A stretch of 14,867 nt of DNA from Bdellovibrionales bacterium (GTDB lineage: Bacteria; Bdellovibrionota; Bdellovibrionia; Bdellovibrionales; UBA1609): positions 1 to 14,867 of the forward strand of contig JANQSX010000230.1 of the NCBI GenBank assembly GCA_028279085.1, given 5' to 3'. Shown piece after piece: positions 1 to 7,105 of the stretch (within the stretch, counting starts at the first letter, position 1; each line of letters begins with the position of its first letter). Below the pieces are notes generated by a model. It had not been told where the DNA came from and searched no databases. It was given only the letters and a program-made list of their open reading frames with translations. The position numbers and the translations under genes are program-made.

Positions 1-199
1 TACAGTTACTATATAAAAGATTTCAGGTTATGTGATTAAATAAAAAAATTAGAGAAATATTGATACTTATTTTCAGAAACAAAAGCTATTGAAAATATAT
101 AAATTATTAAAAACACTGAATAAAAATTAAAATATCTATAACATAAAGAAGAAGGCGAAAATACTCGCTTTTCCTATTAATTTTGTGTATTATCTCATT

Positions 200-886
200 A
201 TGAGACAGTCTTTTGAGAATCAAACAAATCAAATTACCTCTCAAATTCGAATAAGATGCCCCCATTGTTTTCAGACTTTTAGAGCATTTAAACATGAATT
301 TGAAGAGGAATGCCCGGACTTTCAGTGCTCTGTTTGCAGTGGAAAATTTTGGATTGATTCTACAAAATCAGATTCAGTGATTTTAGGAAAACCTAATAGT
401 GTACAAAAAGTGCAAAAACCAAGCCTGTCCGGTCTAGGCATTACAACAAAAGTATGTCCAAGATGTACTGAAGAGGTACCTAAGGGAGATCAGGAATGTC
501 CCTACTGTGGGGTCGTTTTTATCAAAGTTATTGAAGGAGTGGAGTCTTCTTTTCAACTCAGAGGTATGTGGGGAAAAGTTATTAAAAATTGGCACGATGA
601 AAGAATTCATGACGATTTTTTAAGAGCCTGTCATAAACAAAATGAGTTAGTCTATGGAATATCTTGTTATGGACGAATCTTGAAAGAAGATAAAGGTAAT
701 AAAAAAGCAACGGATATGATTAAAAGAATGGAAGCTTTAACCTGGTTTTTTGAAGATGAAATCTCTCTTCCAAAATTAACAAGGGAAGCAATGCTTAAAA
801 AAGTAGGCGCTTGGTTTAAAAGTTATACTTTTGATGCATTGATGCTATCTGTAGCCCTTTGTTTTTTAATATATATTTTTTCATAA
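200..886 (+). CDS. Tail-anchored protein with two zinc ribbons, function unknown
   Basis: I do not recognise a named family. Numbered from the ATG (228 residues), the N-terminus carries a CPHC pair (C20, C23) and a CSVC pair (C43, C46), with an extra Cys38. This resembles the MJ0042 type of zinc ribbon. A second, tighter ribbon has CPRC (C86, C89) and CPYC (C100, C103). A charged middle part follows, and the last 15-18 residues form one hydrophobic helix ending at the C-terminus. That arrangement predicts a cytosolic zinc-binding head held to the inner membrane by a C-terminal anchor. An in-frame GTG at 185 would add five residues. Neither start has a Shine-Dalgarno sequence, and I prefer the ATG. 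The 199 bases upstream are very AT-rich, with several weak promoter-like matches but none convincing. The coding call is firm; the role is unknown. Confidence 0.82.
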   Translation: MRQSFENQTNQITSQIRIRCPHCFQTFRAFKHEFEEECPDFQCSVCSGKFWIDSTKSDSVILGKPNSVQKVQKPSLSGLGITTKVCPRCTEEVPKGDQECPYCGVVFIKVIEGVESSFQLRGMWGKVIKNWHDERIHDDFLRACHKQNELVYGISCYGRILKEDKGNKKATDMIKRMEALTWFFEDEISLPKLTREAMLKKVGAWFKSYTFDALMLSVALCFLIYIFS

Positions 887-964
887 TTCCAATATGAGTT
901 TTTAAATATCAGTTATAAGGAACTTATTATATCTTCTTTTATAAATAATTTACATATATGTTTC

Positions 965-992
965 TTGACAGCACTAAAAATATCATAATAAT
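965..992 (+). promoter_or_regulatory. Sigma70-type promoter for the lipoprotein gene at 1013
   Basis: A perfect -35 hexamer TTGACA (965-970) is followed after 16 bases by AATAAT (987-992), a 5/6 match to the -10 consensus. Transcription would begin near 999, giving a leader of only about 14 bases that still includes the AGGAG ribosome binding site at 1002-1006. The match is unusually good even against this AT-rich background. It is inferred from sequence only. Confidence 0.55.
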
Positions 993-1012
993 TTTTTATA
1001 CAGGAGCTATTT

Positions 1013-1351
1013 ATGTTAAATAAGAACCTCATAATATTACTGGTTTTTTGTACGTTCTTTTTATTTGCCTGTAAAGATGATTCTCAAACAGATACTTCAA
1101 CCGGTGGAACTACCGATTCCGGCACCGATGGAAATGGTTCCGGACAAGGCAGACCTGCTGAAAGAAGTCAAAAAATTAAACAAGCGGAAAAGAAGTTAAT
1201 AGAAACCTTTGATAAATCCAATTGCTCAGATCTTGTAAAAGACTATTATAAAGACAGAATAGAAGATCTGGAACATATATACTCTGACGATCAAATAGTA
1301 GAGAGTAGAATAAATGATATGATAAAATTAATTAAGGATATAGGGTGTTAA
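1013..1351 (+). CDS. Small lipoprotein, function unknown
   Basis: This 112-residue protein has a classic lipoprotein signal: Lys4, a hydrophobic stretch (residues 6-18) and a lipobox LFAC with the lipidated cysteine at position 20. Lys at +2 and Asp at +3 carry no inner-membrane retention signal by the E. coli rule, so the outer membrane is the likelier site. Residues 22-48 are a low-complexity Ser/Thr/Gly/Asp linker. A predicted helical domain (about 50-112) with two cysteines follows, the second being the final residue, so a disulfide is possible. AGGAG at 1002-1006, six bases before the ATG, supports the start. There is no terminator before the next gene 40 bases on, so the two may be co-transcribed. 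I recognise no family. Confidence 0.82.
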   Translation: MLNKNLIILLVFCTFFLFACKDDSQTDTSTGGTTDSGTDGNGSGQGRPAERSQKIKQAEKKLIETFDKSNCSDLVKDYYKDRIEDLEHIYSDDQIVESRINDMIKLIKDIGC

Positions 1352-1391
1352 TAGTATTTATAGAAAATAGTTTAACTATAGGTTTTATATT

Positions 1392-1847
1392 ATGAAAAAA
1401 TTATTTTTAATAGTACTATTTTATGGAGGTTTTTTTTCTCCTTTTGCTCTTGCTAATGAGGAAGGGGAGTGGGCATTAAGTGGTTTTGTGTGCTCAGCTG
1501 ATCAACAAAAATTTAAGGTTGTTCATTTTCCTGAAAGAGATCCCGTTGTTGATAGTACCTGGTTATTTAGTTCTGATGGAACTGTGAGTTTTTCAATTGC
1601 AAAAGAAGACTGTATAACCAGTGCAACCGGTGTTTATACAGCTAATGGTTCAACTATCCGTTATACAGTCCGTAGTGAAACAAAACAGGGTTCCGATTGC
1701 CCCAGTGATGATAAAACAGGTCAGTCAGATTCGTTTAATTTTGTCATAAATGGAAATTTTCTTTATCTTAAGTTAGATCGTGAAGCGAATGGAAGAGAAG
1801 AAGCTTGTGGAAACGACAATATGTATCAAGCTTTTATAAAACAATAG
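1392..1847 (+). CDS. Secreted four-cysteine beta-rich protein (lipocalin-like)
   Basis: A 151-residue exported protein. Residues 1-21 form a signal peptide (Lys2, Lys3, hydrophobic core, ALA cleavage box), giving a mature protein that starts near Asn22. The mature part has four cysteines (34, 74, 103, 139), enough for two disulfides in the periplasm or outside the cell. Its short strands of alternating polarity suggest a small beta-barrel or lipocalin-like fold; this is inference. Several landmarks recur in the lipoprotein at 8607-9158: GxW then six residues then Cys; CxTxxTGxY; and KxGxxC. The two are therefore probably paralogues, one cleaved free and one lipid-anchored. The ribosome site is weak. 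I do not know its ligand or role. Confidence 0.8.
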   Translation: MKKLFLIVLFYGGFFSPFALANEEGEWALSGFVCSADQQKFKVVHFPERDPVVDSTWLFSSDGTVSFSIAKEDCITSATGVYTANGSTIRYTVRSETKQGSDCPSDDKTGQSDSFNFVINGNFLYLKLDREANGREEACGNDNMYQAFIKQ

Positions 1848-1903
1848 TTTAAAATTTACTTTATATTTTTTATATATATACCCTAATTTACAGGAGAATA
1901 GTA

Positions 1904-2275
1904 ATGGCTATAAAAGGAGTTAGAAACTTTTATTACATGACTAATAAACTAGAAGAGGCAAAAAAGTTTTATATAGAAGCTTTAGGTTTTGAATTGGATT
2001 ATGAACAACCAGGATGGACAGCTTTAAAAATGGGTGGTGTCCAGGTTGGGCTTCATCCAACAGAAGACATAATTCATAAAGTACCAGGCAAGGCTTATGG
2101 TCCTCAAGGAGGAGGTTGCTTGACTTTAAGGTCTGACAATATATCTGAAGATAGAAAAAGACTAGAAAAGTTCGGTGCTAAAATCCTTGGGGAAAATGAT
2201 GAATCCTGGGGACATCTCCTCACTTTTGAAGATTTAGATGGCAATATATTAAACTTAATGAATCCTAAGTATTAA
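1904..2275 (+). CDS. VOC-superfamily (glyoxalase/bleomycin-resistance fold) protein
   Basis: At 123 residues this is a single vicinal-oxygen-chelate protein built from two beta-alpha-beta-beta-beta modules. Module one has EEAKKFYIEALGFELDY (about 17-33) and module two has the closing strand with DLDGNILNLM (110-119), the usual DPDGN-type signature. Family members include glyoxalase I, dioxygenases, isomerases and antibiotic-binding proteins. The metal sites look altered. The first ligand position, usually His or Gln, falls in the segment RNFYYM, and the last position, usually Glu after DGNxx, is Asn117. His51 and His104 remain as possible ligands. A canonical glyoxalase I is therefore unlikely. 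AGGAGA at 1892-1897, six bases before the ATG, fixes the start. The superfamily call is firm; the substrate is unknown. Confidence 0.88.
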   Translation: MAIKGVRNFYYMTNKLEEAKKFYIEALGFELDYEQPGWTALKMGGVQVGLHPTEDIIHKVPGKAYGPQGGGCLTLRSDNISEDRKRLEKFGAKILGENDESWGHLLTFEDLDGNILNLMNPKY

Positions 2276-2338
2276 CTATACTCTTTTACATCAATGTCAG
2301 CTAAAAAAGCTTGAACAGACGTTTTGCCACAGATTAGA

Positions 2339-2367
2339 GTGACATTTATTCTAGTACAGCATATTAT
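2339..2367 (+). promoter_or_regulatory. Promoter for the RND/TolC operon
   Basis: GTGACA (2339-2344, 5/6 to the -35 consensus) is followed after 17 bases by TATTAT (2362-2367, 5/6 to the -10 consensus). Transcription would start near 2374, only about ten bases before the ATG at 2384. No Shine-Dalgarno sequence is visible in that short leader. The spacing is ideal, but the call rests on sequence alone. Confidence 0.5.
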
Positions 2368-2383
2368 TTAGAATACAGTAAAA

Positions 2384-5300
2384 ATGAAAATATTATTCTC
2401 TTATTTTATTCAACATTACAAACTAAGTTTTGTTATTCTTATTGCCGGATTGCTTTTGGGTGTGTCCGGTCTCATTAACTTAAGAAGGGAAGCCCGCCCT
2501 CCTGTTGATTTTGCCCGTGTTATTGTTACGACAGTGCACCCTGGTGCTTCTTCTGAAGAAATAGAAGAGCTAATAACTAATAAGTTGGAACAAAGACTTC
2601 AAAACATCAATGGAATCCGTAAAAGCAATTCCATTTCTTCACCAGGGTTAAGTCAAATCACTCTCTATTTGGACTTAGACAATATTGATACGGAAAAAGT
2701 AGTGGCGGAAATACATTGGGCCATTCAAAGCACTAATGATTTACCGGCAGACTTATTGGAAACAACTACAGTAACTCATGTAAAAGCCGCTGAAATACCC
2801 ATAGTAAGTATAGCTGTTATAGGCCCTGATCAAAAACGCAGTCGTGTAGCTTATGAGTTAAAAACCCTCTTACAAAATTTACCGGACATAGCTAATATTC
2901 AAATGTCCGGTTTTCAGAAACGGGAATTTCAAATATTGCTTGATCCGCAAAAAGCTATAGAGCAATCTATCAGTCTTTCTGAAGTAGTAAAAGCGGTGCA
3001 GGCTTATTCACAAGATATCTCCGCCGGAACTATACGTTCTCAAAAAACACAAAATTTTGTACGGGTCTTTGGAAAAATTAAAAAAGCCAAAGAGTTAGAA
3101 GATATTGTCGTACGATCTAATTTTTATGGAAAACAAATTCTTATAAAAGATATTGCCGCTGTAAAAGATGCTGAAGAGGATCAAACATCTTCTTTTTTTG
3201 TGAAAGATAAAGCGGCTGTTTTGCTCATGATAAATAAAAAAGAAAAAGCGGATATGTTGAAGGCCATTCAACAGATTGAGGTCTTTATCAACGACTATAA
3301 AAAAACGATGGATCAGGAATTAAACATTGTTACCCTTTTTGATGAATCAGAAAAAACAAAAAAGCGACTGAATATCGTAACCAGCAATGCTCTTTTCGGT
3401 TTGGTTCTTGTTTTATTAATTTTATTACTTTGCCTTCCAGGATGGTTGGGAATAGCTACGGCTTTCAGTCTTCCGTTTTCCATTCTCGCCACCATCGCAC
3501 TTATTGCTTCTTTGGGAGTCACTTTTAATATTATAACCACCTGCGCTTTTGTTATTTGCATTGGTATGTTGGTGGATAACTCTATTGTTATTAGTGAAAA
3601 CTATGCACAACTGAGATCACGAAATATTCTCCCCCATCAAGCGGCCCTTCAATCGGTTATGGAACTTTGGAGGCCGGTTGTAGCTACTACAGTTACTACA
3701 GTATTGGCTTTTTTGCCTATGCTTCTCACCAAAGGAATTATGGGGCAGTTTATCAGGTGGATGCCTATTGTAGTTAGTATCGCTTTAATGATTAGTTTAG
3801 CGGAGGCTTTTTTTCTTCTTCCTTGTCGTTTGCGTTTTACTGTTTCCGCTAAAAAAGAAAGAAAAGACTCAATTTGGTTTTTAAAGATTAAAGAACTGTT
3901 TGAACGCTTTATGCTAAGGGCCTTAGAAAGGAAATACTTATCTGTATTTGTCGTTATATCAATTGTGATAGCTAGTGCCGCTGTTAGTCATTTTCAAAAT
4001 CGCTTTATCTTATTCCCAAAAGAAAATGTAGAAATGTACAATGCTTTTTTTGAATTGAAAAAAGATCTTTCTCTTAAAGAAATGGAAAAAAGAGCCATAC
4101 GGCTTGAAAAACAAAAAAGACAATTATTAGGAAAAGACAATATCCGGCGTAGTCATATCTCTATTAATAGTCTTACAGGAGTCGGCTCCTTAACAACTGA
4201 AGTTCACGAACAAGTGGCTAAAAAATGGGATCATAAGAATATACTCAAAAAACTACGAACTTTAGAAAGTTCTCCTTTTACAAAGCTGCGGTTTGATGCC
4301 TTTCGTTTAGGTCCTCCTGTAGGGAGGCCGGTGGAGTTAATATTATTTTCTCAAAATGAATTGCAACTTAACCGAGCCGTAGAGGAAATATTAAAAGAAC
4401 TGACTTCTATGGAAGGTCTATTGAATATTGAAGATGGTCGGGACTATTCCGGTCCTGAGTACGCTGTTTATCCTGATGCAAATGCTCTTTCACGTCTAAG
4501 GTTAGATACAAAGTCAGTAGGTTTAGCCTTAAAAGCATCTCTTCAAGGAAGTATTATCGGAGAAATAACGGAAAAAGGGGAAAGCTTTTATATTAGAGCA
4601 AAGTATAATAACGAAGGGCGTTCCAGTATGGATTTACTAAAATATATCAATATTTTAACTCCTGATGGCCGTCGAATTCCTATGAATAATGTTGTTAAGT
4701 GGAAAAAAACGGAAAGAGGATCGGAAATAAAAAAACATTACTCTTTTACTCCCTCTGTTACTCTTCATGCTGATGTGGACTTAAATAAAACCACCAGTAT
4801 TGTGGCTAACTCTGAGATTCAAAAACAAATGATAAAGATACAAAAAAAATATCCGGCTATATCTTACACGCAAGCCGGAGAACAGGAAAGCACAAAGGAA
4901 TCTATCAGCTCTCTTATTCAGGCGATGATTTTAGTGATCTTTGGTATATTTTCCGTTCTTTTATTAATGTTCAATAGTTTCTCTGTCTCCCTCCTGATTT
5001 TAAGTAATGTCTTCTTAGGATTTGTGGGAATTAGCTGGGCTTTTCTATTACACTCAAAACCTCTTTCTTTTTCTGCTATGGTGGGTACGGTGGGTTTAGC
5101 GGGAGTGGTTATTAATGCAGCTATTATCTTAGTTAGTTTTATTGAAAAGCGCAGAAAAGAAATGACAAAAAAAAGTTTAAATGAAATTTTAGCAAAAGCA
5201 GCAGCTGATCGTATGCGTCCGATTTTTATTACGAGTGCTACAACTGTTTTAGGTTTATTTCCAACTTCTTATGGTATTGGCGGGCATGATTCTTTTCTTA

Positions 5301-5431
5301 TTCCTGTGACTTTAGCTTTAACCTGGGGACTTATCAGTGGAACTCTTTTAACTCTTATCTGGACTCCTTGCGGATATGCTATTATTCAAGAGATATCCGG
5401 TTGGATTAAGAAAAAAATAAGTGGGAATTGA
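2384..5431 (+). CDS. RND-family efflux permease (AcrB/HAE-like)
   Basis: This 1015-residue inner-membrane protein has the normal RND length and duplicated layout. TM1 lies near residues 13-31, the first porter domain at about 35-325, a block of membrane helices at about 330-470, another helix near 510-530, the second porter domain to about 840 and the last helices at about 845-1005. HPGASSEEIEELI (about 51-63) is the usual porter-domain motif. The TM4 relay has Asp398 followed by Asn399 (GMLVDNS) where AcrB has two Asp. The TM10 position matching AcrB Lys940 appears to be Asn911 (GVVINAA). Both replacements occur in other RND branches, so a proton-driven pump remains likely. It should export a hydrophobic or amphiphilic compound from the membrane or periplasm. 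The outer-membrane channel gene follows directly, but no adaptor gene is adjacent. The substrate is unknown. Confidence 0.95.
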   Translation: MKILFSYFIQHYKLSFVILIAGLLLGVSGLINLRREARPPVDFARVIVTTVHPGASSEEIEELITNKLEQRLQNINGIRKSNSISSPGLSQITLYLDLDNIDTEKVVAEIHWAIQSTNDLPADLLETTTVTHVKAAEIPIVSIAVIGPDQKRSRVAYELKTLLQNLPDIANIQMSGFQKREFQILLDPQKAIEQSISLSEVVKAVQAYSQDISAGTIRSQKTQNFVRVFGKIKKAKELEDIVVRSNFYGKQILIKDIAAVKDAEEDQTSSFFVKDKAAVLLMINKKEKADMLKAIQQIEVFINDYKKTMDQELNIVTLFDESEKTKKRLNIVTSNALFGLVLVLLILLLCLPGWLGIATAFSLPFSILATIALIASLGVTFNIITTCAFVICIGMLVDNSIVISENYAQLRSRNILPHQAALQSVMELWRPVVATTVTTVLAFLPMLLTKGIMGQFIRWMPIVVSIALMISLAEAFFLLPCRLRFTVSAKKERKDSIWFLKIKELFERFMLRALERKYLSVFVVISIVIASAAVSHFQNRFILFPKENVEMYNAFFELKKDLSLKEMEKRAIRLEKQKRQLLGKDNIRRSHISINSLTGVGSLTTEVHEQVAKKWDHKNILKKLRTLESSPFTKLRFDAFRLGPPVGRPVELILFSQNELQLNRAVEEILKELTSMEGLLNIEDGRDYSGPEYAVYPDANALSRLRLDTKSVGLALKASLQGSIIGEITEKGESFYIRAKYNNEGRSSMDLLKYINILTPDGRRIPMNNVVKWKKTERGSEIKKHYSFTPSVTLHADVDLNKTTSIVANSEIQKQMIKIQKKYPAISYTQAGEQESTKESISSLIQAMILVIFGIFSVLLLMFNSFSVSLLILSNVFLGFVGISWAFLLHSKPLSFSAMVGTVGLAGVVINAAIILVSFIEKRRKEMTKKSLNEILAKAAADRMRPIFITSATTVLGLFPTSYGIGGHDSFLIPVTLALTWGLISGTLLTLIWTPCGYAIIQEISGWIKKKISGN

Positions 5432-5435
5432 AAAG

Positions 5436-6893
5436 ATGTATTCTATAGCACTGTTTTTTATTATTGTTATTTTTTCATTTTCCTCCCATTCCCTGGATTT
5501 ATCTCAGGATTTAGTTATACAAAAAGTATTAAAGGGTTCTCTAGAATATCAAAAAATTCAAGCGCATGAAAAAACTATAGGTAAAGAAACGGCAGCCGCA
5601 GAAGCTTTTTTAGACTGGCGGTTTTTTTTACAAGCGGATTTAAATTCACAACAGCAAAATACCTTAAATTTTTTTGAAAACCCACTTCAAGAACAACAAA
5701 GATTTTTATCCGGAGTGGAAAAGAAGTTTATTACCGGAACTAAAGTTAAATTGCAGTATTCTGTTTTTCAGTTTGAAAGAGAATTTAGTCCGGAGTTTAA
5801 AAAGATTAGCTCTTCTCCTGCCGCTACTTTTCGTCACACATTGGGATTAGAGGTGGAACAAGATCTTTTTAGAAATATTTTTGGCTATGAAGATCGATTA
5901 AAACTGAATATTGCATCTCACCAGTCAGAAGTGCAAAGAATAAAACTTTTGGAGGAAACAGAGGATTTGATTTTACAGGTGGTTCAACAATTTTGGAAAA
6001 CTTACATCAGCTATCTGTCACTTAAATTAAAGATATCAAAGAAAAAAGATTATGGGAATCTAGCACGAATTACTAAAGAAAAAAATAAGTATGGTTATGT
6101 GAGACCGGGGGAATTAAATCAAATAAAAGCGGAATGGGAACAAGCTAAGAAGGAATTAATTTTACAAAAAACGGATTATAAAGATCAGCTTAAGAAGTTG
6201 TTTAATTTTTTAAATAATCAGCCCCCGGATAAGGTGCGATTTGTCACTAATAGTAAAATTCCTTCCGTTCCCGTATTTAATAAACACTTATCTCAGACTC
6301 CTAGAAAAGTGTTGCTTATGCAAAAGTATTTATTGATTCAAAAGCAACAACTTAAAGCTCATCGATTGACTACCCGCCCAACTCTTAAATTATTTGGATC
6401 TTATGGTATTGGTGGATATGACAAGAGTTCTTCCGCCGCTTTTGAAGGACTCACAGAGAGTAAAAATCAGGATTATTCTCTGGGTATTAAGTTAAGCTAT
6501 CCTCTGCCTTCTACAAGTACAAGACGAAAAAGAATTGCTTTTAGTGAGCAGGCTGTAGAAGCCAGCCAGTTGGAAGTACAGATTACAAAAAAAGAGTTTG
6601 AGAGATTACTTTCCAGTACACAGGAAAACCTACATATTTTGTATAAAGCTCTTAAGAGTGCTGAGAAAATTCAGAAATTCAGAACATTGTCTTATAAAGA
6701 TATACGAAAAGCTTTTTTACAAGGTCGTGTCAATGTATTTGAGCTCATTTCAGCTAAAGAATTCTCTTTACTATCAGAAATGGAAAAAGCACAGCTCACA
6801 GCCCGATATTGGCGGGCCCTGGTATATGCACAAGCGGTAAGAGATGAACTTATTTCTTCCCATTTACAGGAAATAAACTCAATAATAAAATAA
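5436..6893 (+). CDS. TolC-family outer-membrane efflux channel
   Basis: From the ATG this is 485 residues, typical for an outer membrane factor. A signal peptide covers about residues 1-19. Long coiled-coil helices rich in Lys, Glu and Gln recur in two halves, as in duplicated OEP domains. The second half (from about 290) has the beta segment LKLFGSYGIGGY and then a helix ending with an Arg/Lys-rich turn (STRRKRIAFSEQAVEAS). It should form the trimeric channel that takes substrate from the RND pump across the outer membrane. An in-frame GTG at 5421 would overlap the pump gene by 11 bases and add five residues including one Lys. The ATG has GGGA about nine bases upstream and is preferred, but the choice is uncertain. 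The four-base gap to the pump gene indicates one operon. Confidence 0.9.
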   Translation: MYSIALFFIIVIFSFSSHSLDLSQDLVIQKVLKGSLEYQKIQAHEKTIGKETAAAEAFLDWRFFLQADLNSQQQNTLNFFENPLQEQQRFLSGVEKKFITGTKVKLQYSVFQFEREFSPEFKKISSSPAATFRHTLGLEVEQDLFRNIFGYEDRLKLNIASHQSEVQRIKLLEETEDLILQVVQQFWKTYISYLSLKLKISKKKDYGNLARITKEKNKYGYVRPGELNQIKAEWEQAKKELILQKTDYKDQLKKLFNFLNNQPPDKVRFVTNSKIPSVPVFNKHLSQTPRKVLLMQKYLLIQKQQLKAHRLTTRPTLKLFGSYGIGGYDKSSSAAFEGLTESKNQDYSLGIKLSYPLPSTSTRRKRIAFSEQAVEASQLEVQITKKEFERLLSSTQENLHILYKALKSAEKIQKFRTLSYKDIRKAFLQGRVNVFELISAKEFSLLSEMEKAQLTARYWRALVYAQAVRDELISSHLQEINSIIK

Positions 6894-6958
6894 CAAGTTG
6901 TATATACACAGTGTGAGATTTTTACGCATAGAACAAGACCTATGTCGATTGAATAATT

Positions 6959-6998
6959 AAAAAAAGTTAAAAAATATTCTAAAAAAAGTGTTTTTTTT
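6959..6998. other. Phased A/T tracts, likely intrinsically bent DNA
   Basis: Runs of seven A (6959-6965), six A (6969-6974), seven A (6981-6987) and eight T (6991-6998) have centres about 10, 12 and 11 bases apart, close to one helical turn. The third A run and the T run also form a short inverted repeat around GTG. Phased tracts of this kind curve DNA and often sit upstream of promoters. No protein site is recognised. Confidence 0.5.
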
Positions 6999-7041
6999 CT
7001 TCACAATATTTTATTTTTACTGTTAGGCTTTATATTTGCTA

Positions 7042-7071
7042 GGGGAATAGTTTGATTCCCCCTTCTTTTTT
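7042..7071 (+). terminator. Rho-independent terminator before the transglycosylase gene
   Basis: GGGGAAT (7042-7048) pairs perfectly with ATTCCCC (7055-7061) around a six-base loop. CTTC and six T follow. It is the strongest hairpin in the window and points along the + strand. It lies about 150 bases after the TolC-family gene and 22 bases before the ribosome site of the next gene. It could end the efflux operon, end a short RNA made from the intergenic region, or act as a leader attenuator for the next gene. Confidence 0.7.
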
Positions 7072-7081
7072 AGGATAAAAT
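7052..7081 (+). promoter_or_regulatory. Possible promoter overlapping the terminator
   Basis: TTGATT (7052-7057, 4/6 to -35) lies in the loop and 3' arm of the terminator. After 18 bases comes TAAAAT (7076-7081, 5/6 to -10). Initiation would fall near 7088, just before the AGGTGG ribosome site at 7094-7099. It is the only placement I found that lets the downstream gene be transcribed independently of the terminator. The -35 match is modest. Confidence 0.3.
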
Positions 7082-7105
7082 TAATATATTGATAGGTGGT
7101 TTAAA

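Noticed and set aside
152..172. Hairpin AAGGCGA / TCGCTTT upstream of the first gene, a possible terminator
   Set aside because: The stem is short, includes a G-U pair and lacks a real T run, so it is too weak to call.
107..295. Minus-strand open frame overlapping the zinc-ribbon gene start
   Set aside because: It lies opposite a better-supported gene, has no ribosome site and no recognisable motif.
915..927. ATAAG-GAA-CTTAT hairpin after the zinc-ribbon gene
   Set aside because: It has a five-base, mostly A-T stem and the T-rich tract is not adjacent. It is probably chance.
3313..3610. Two minus-strand open frames inside the RND gene
   Set aside because: They are antisense to conserved membrane helices of the permease and show no domain of their own.
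6598..6840. Plus-strand open frame in another frame within the TolC-family gene
   Set aside because: It is a frame-shifted shadow of the coiled-coil coding sequence, with no sign of an independent protein.
6905..6916. TACACAGTGTGA, operator-like inverted repeat after the TolC-family gene
   Set aside because: The arms are only four bases long and no adjacent regulator gene is present.
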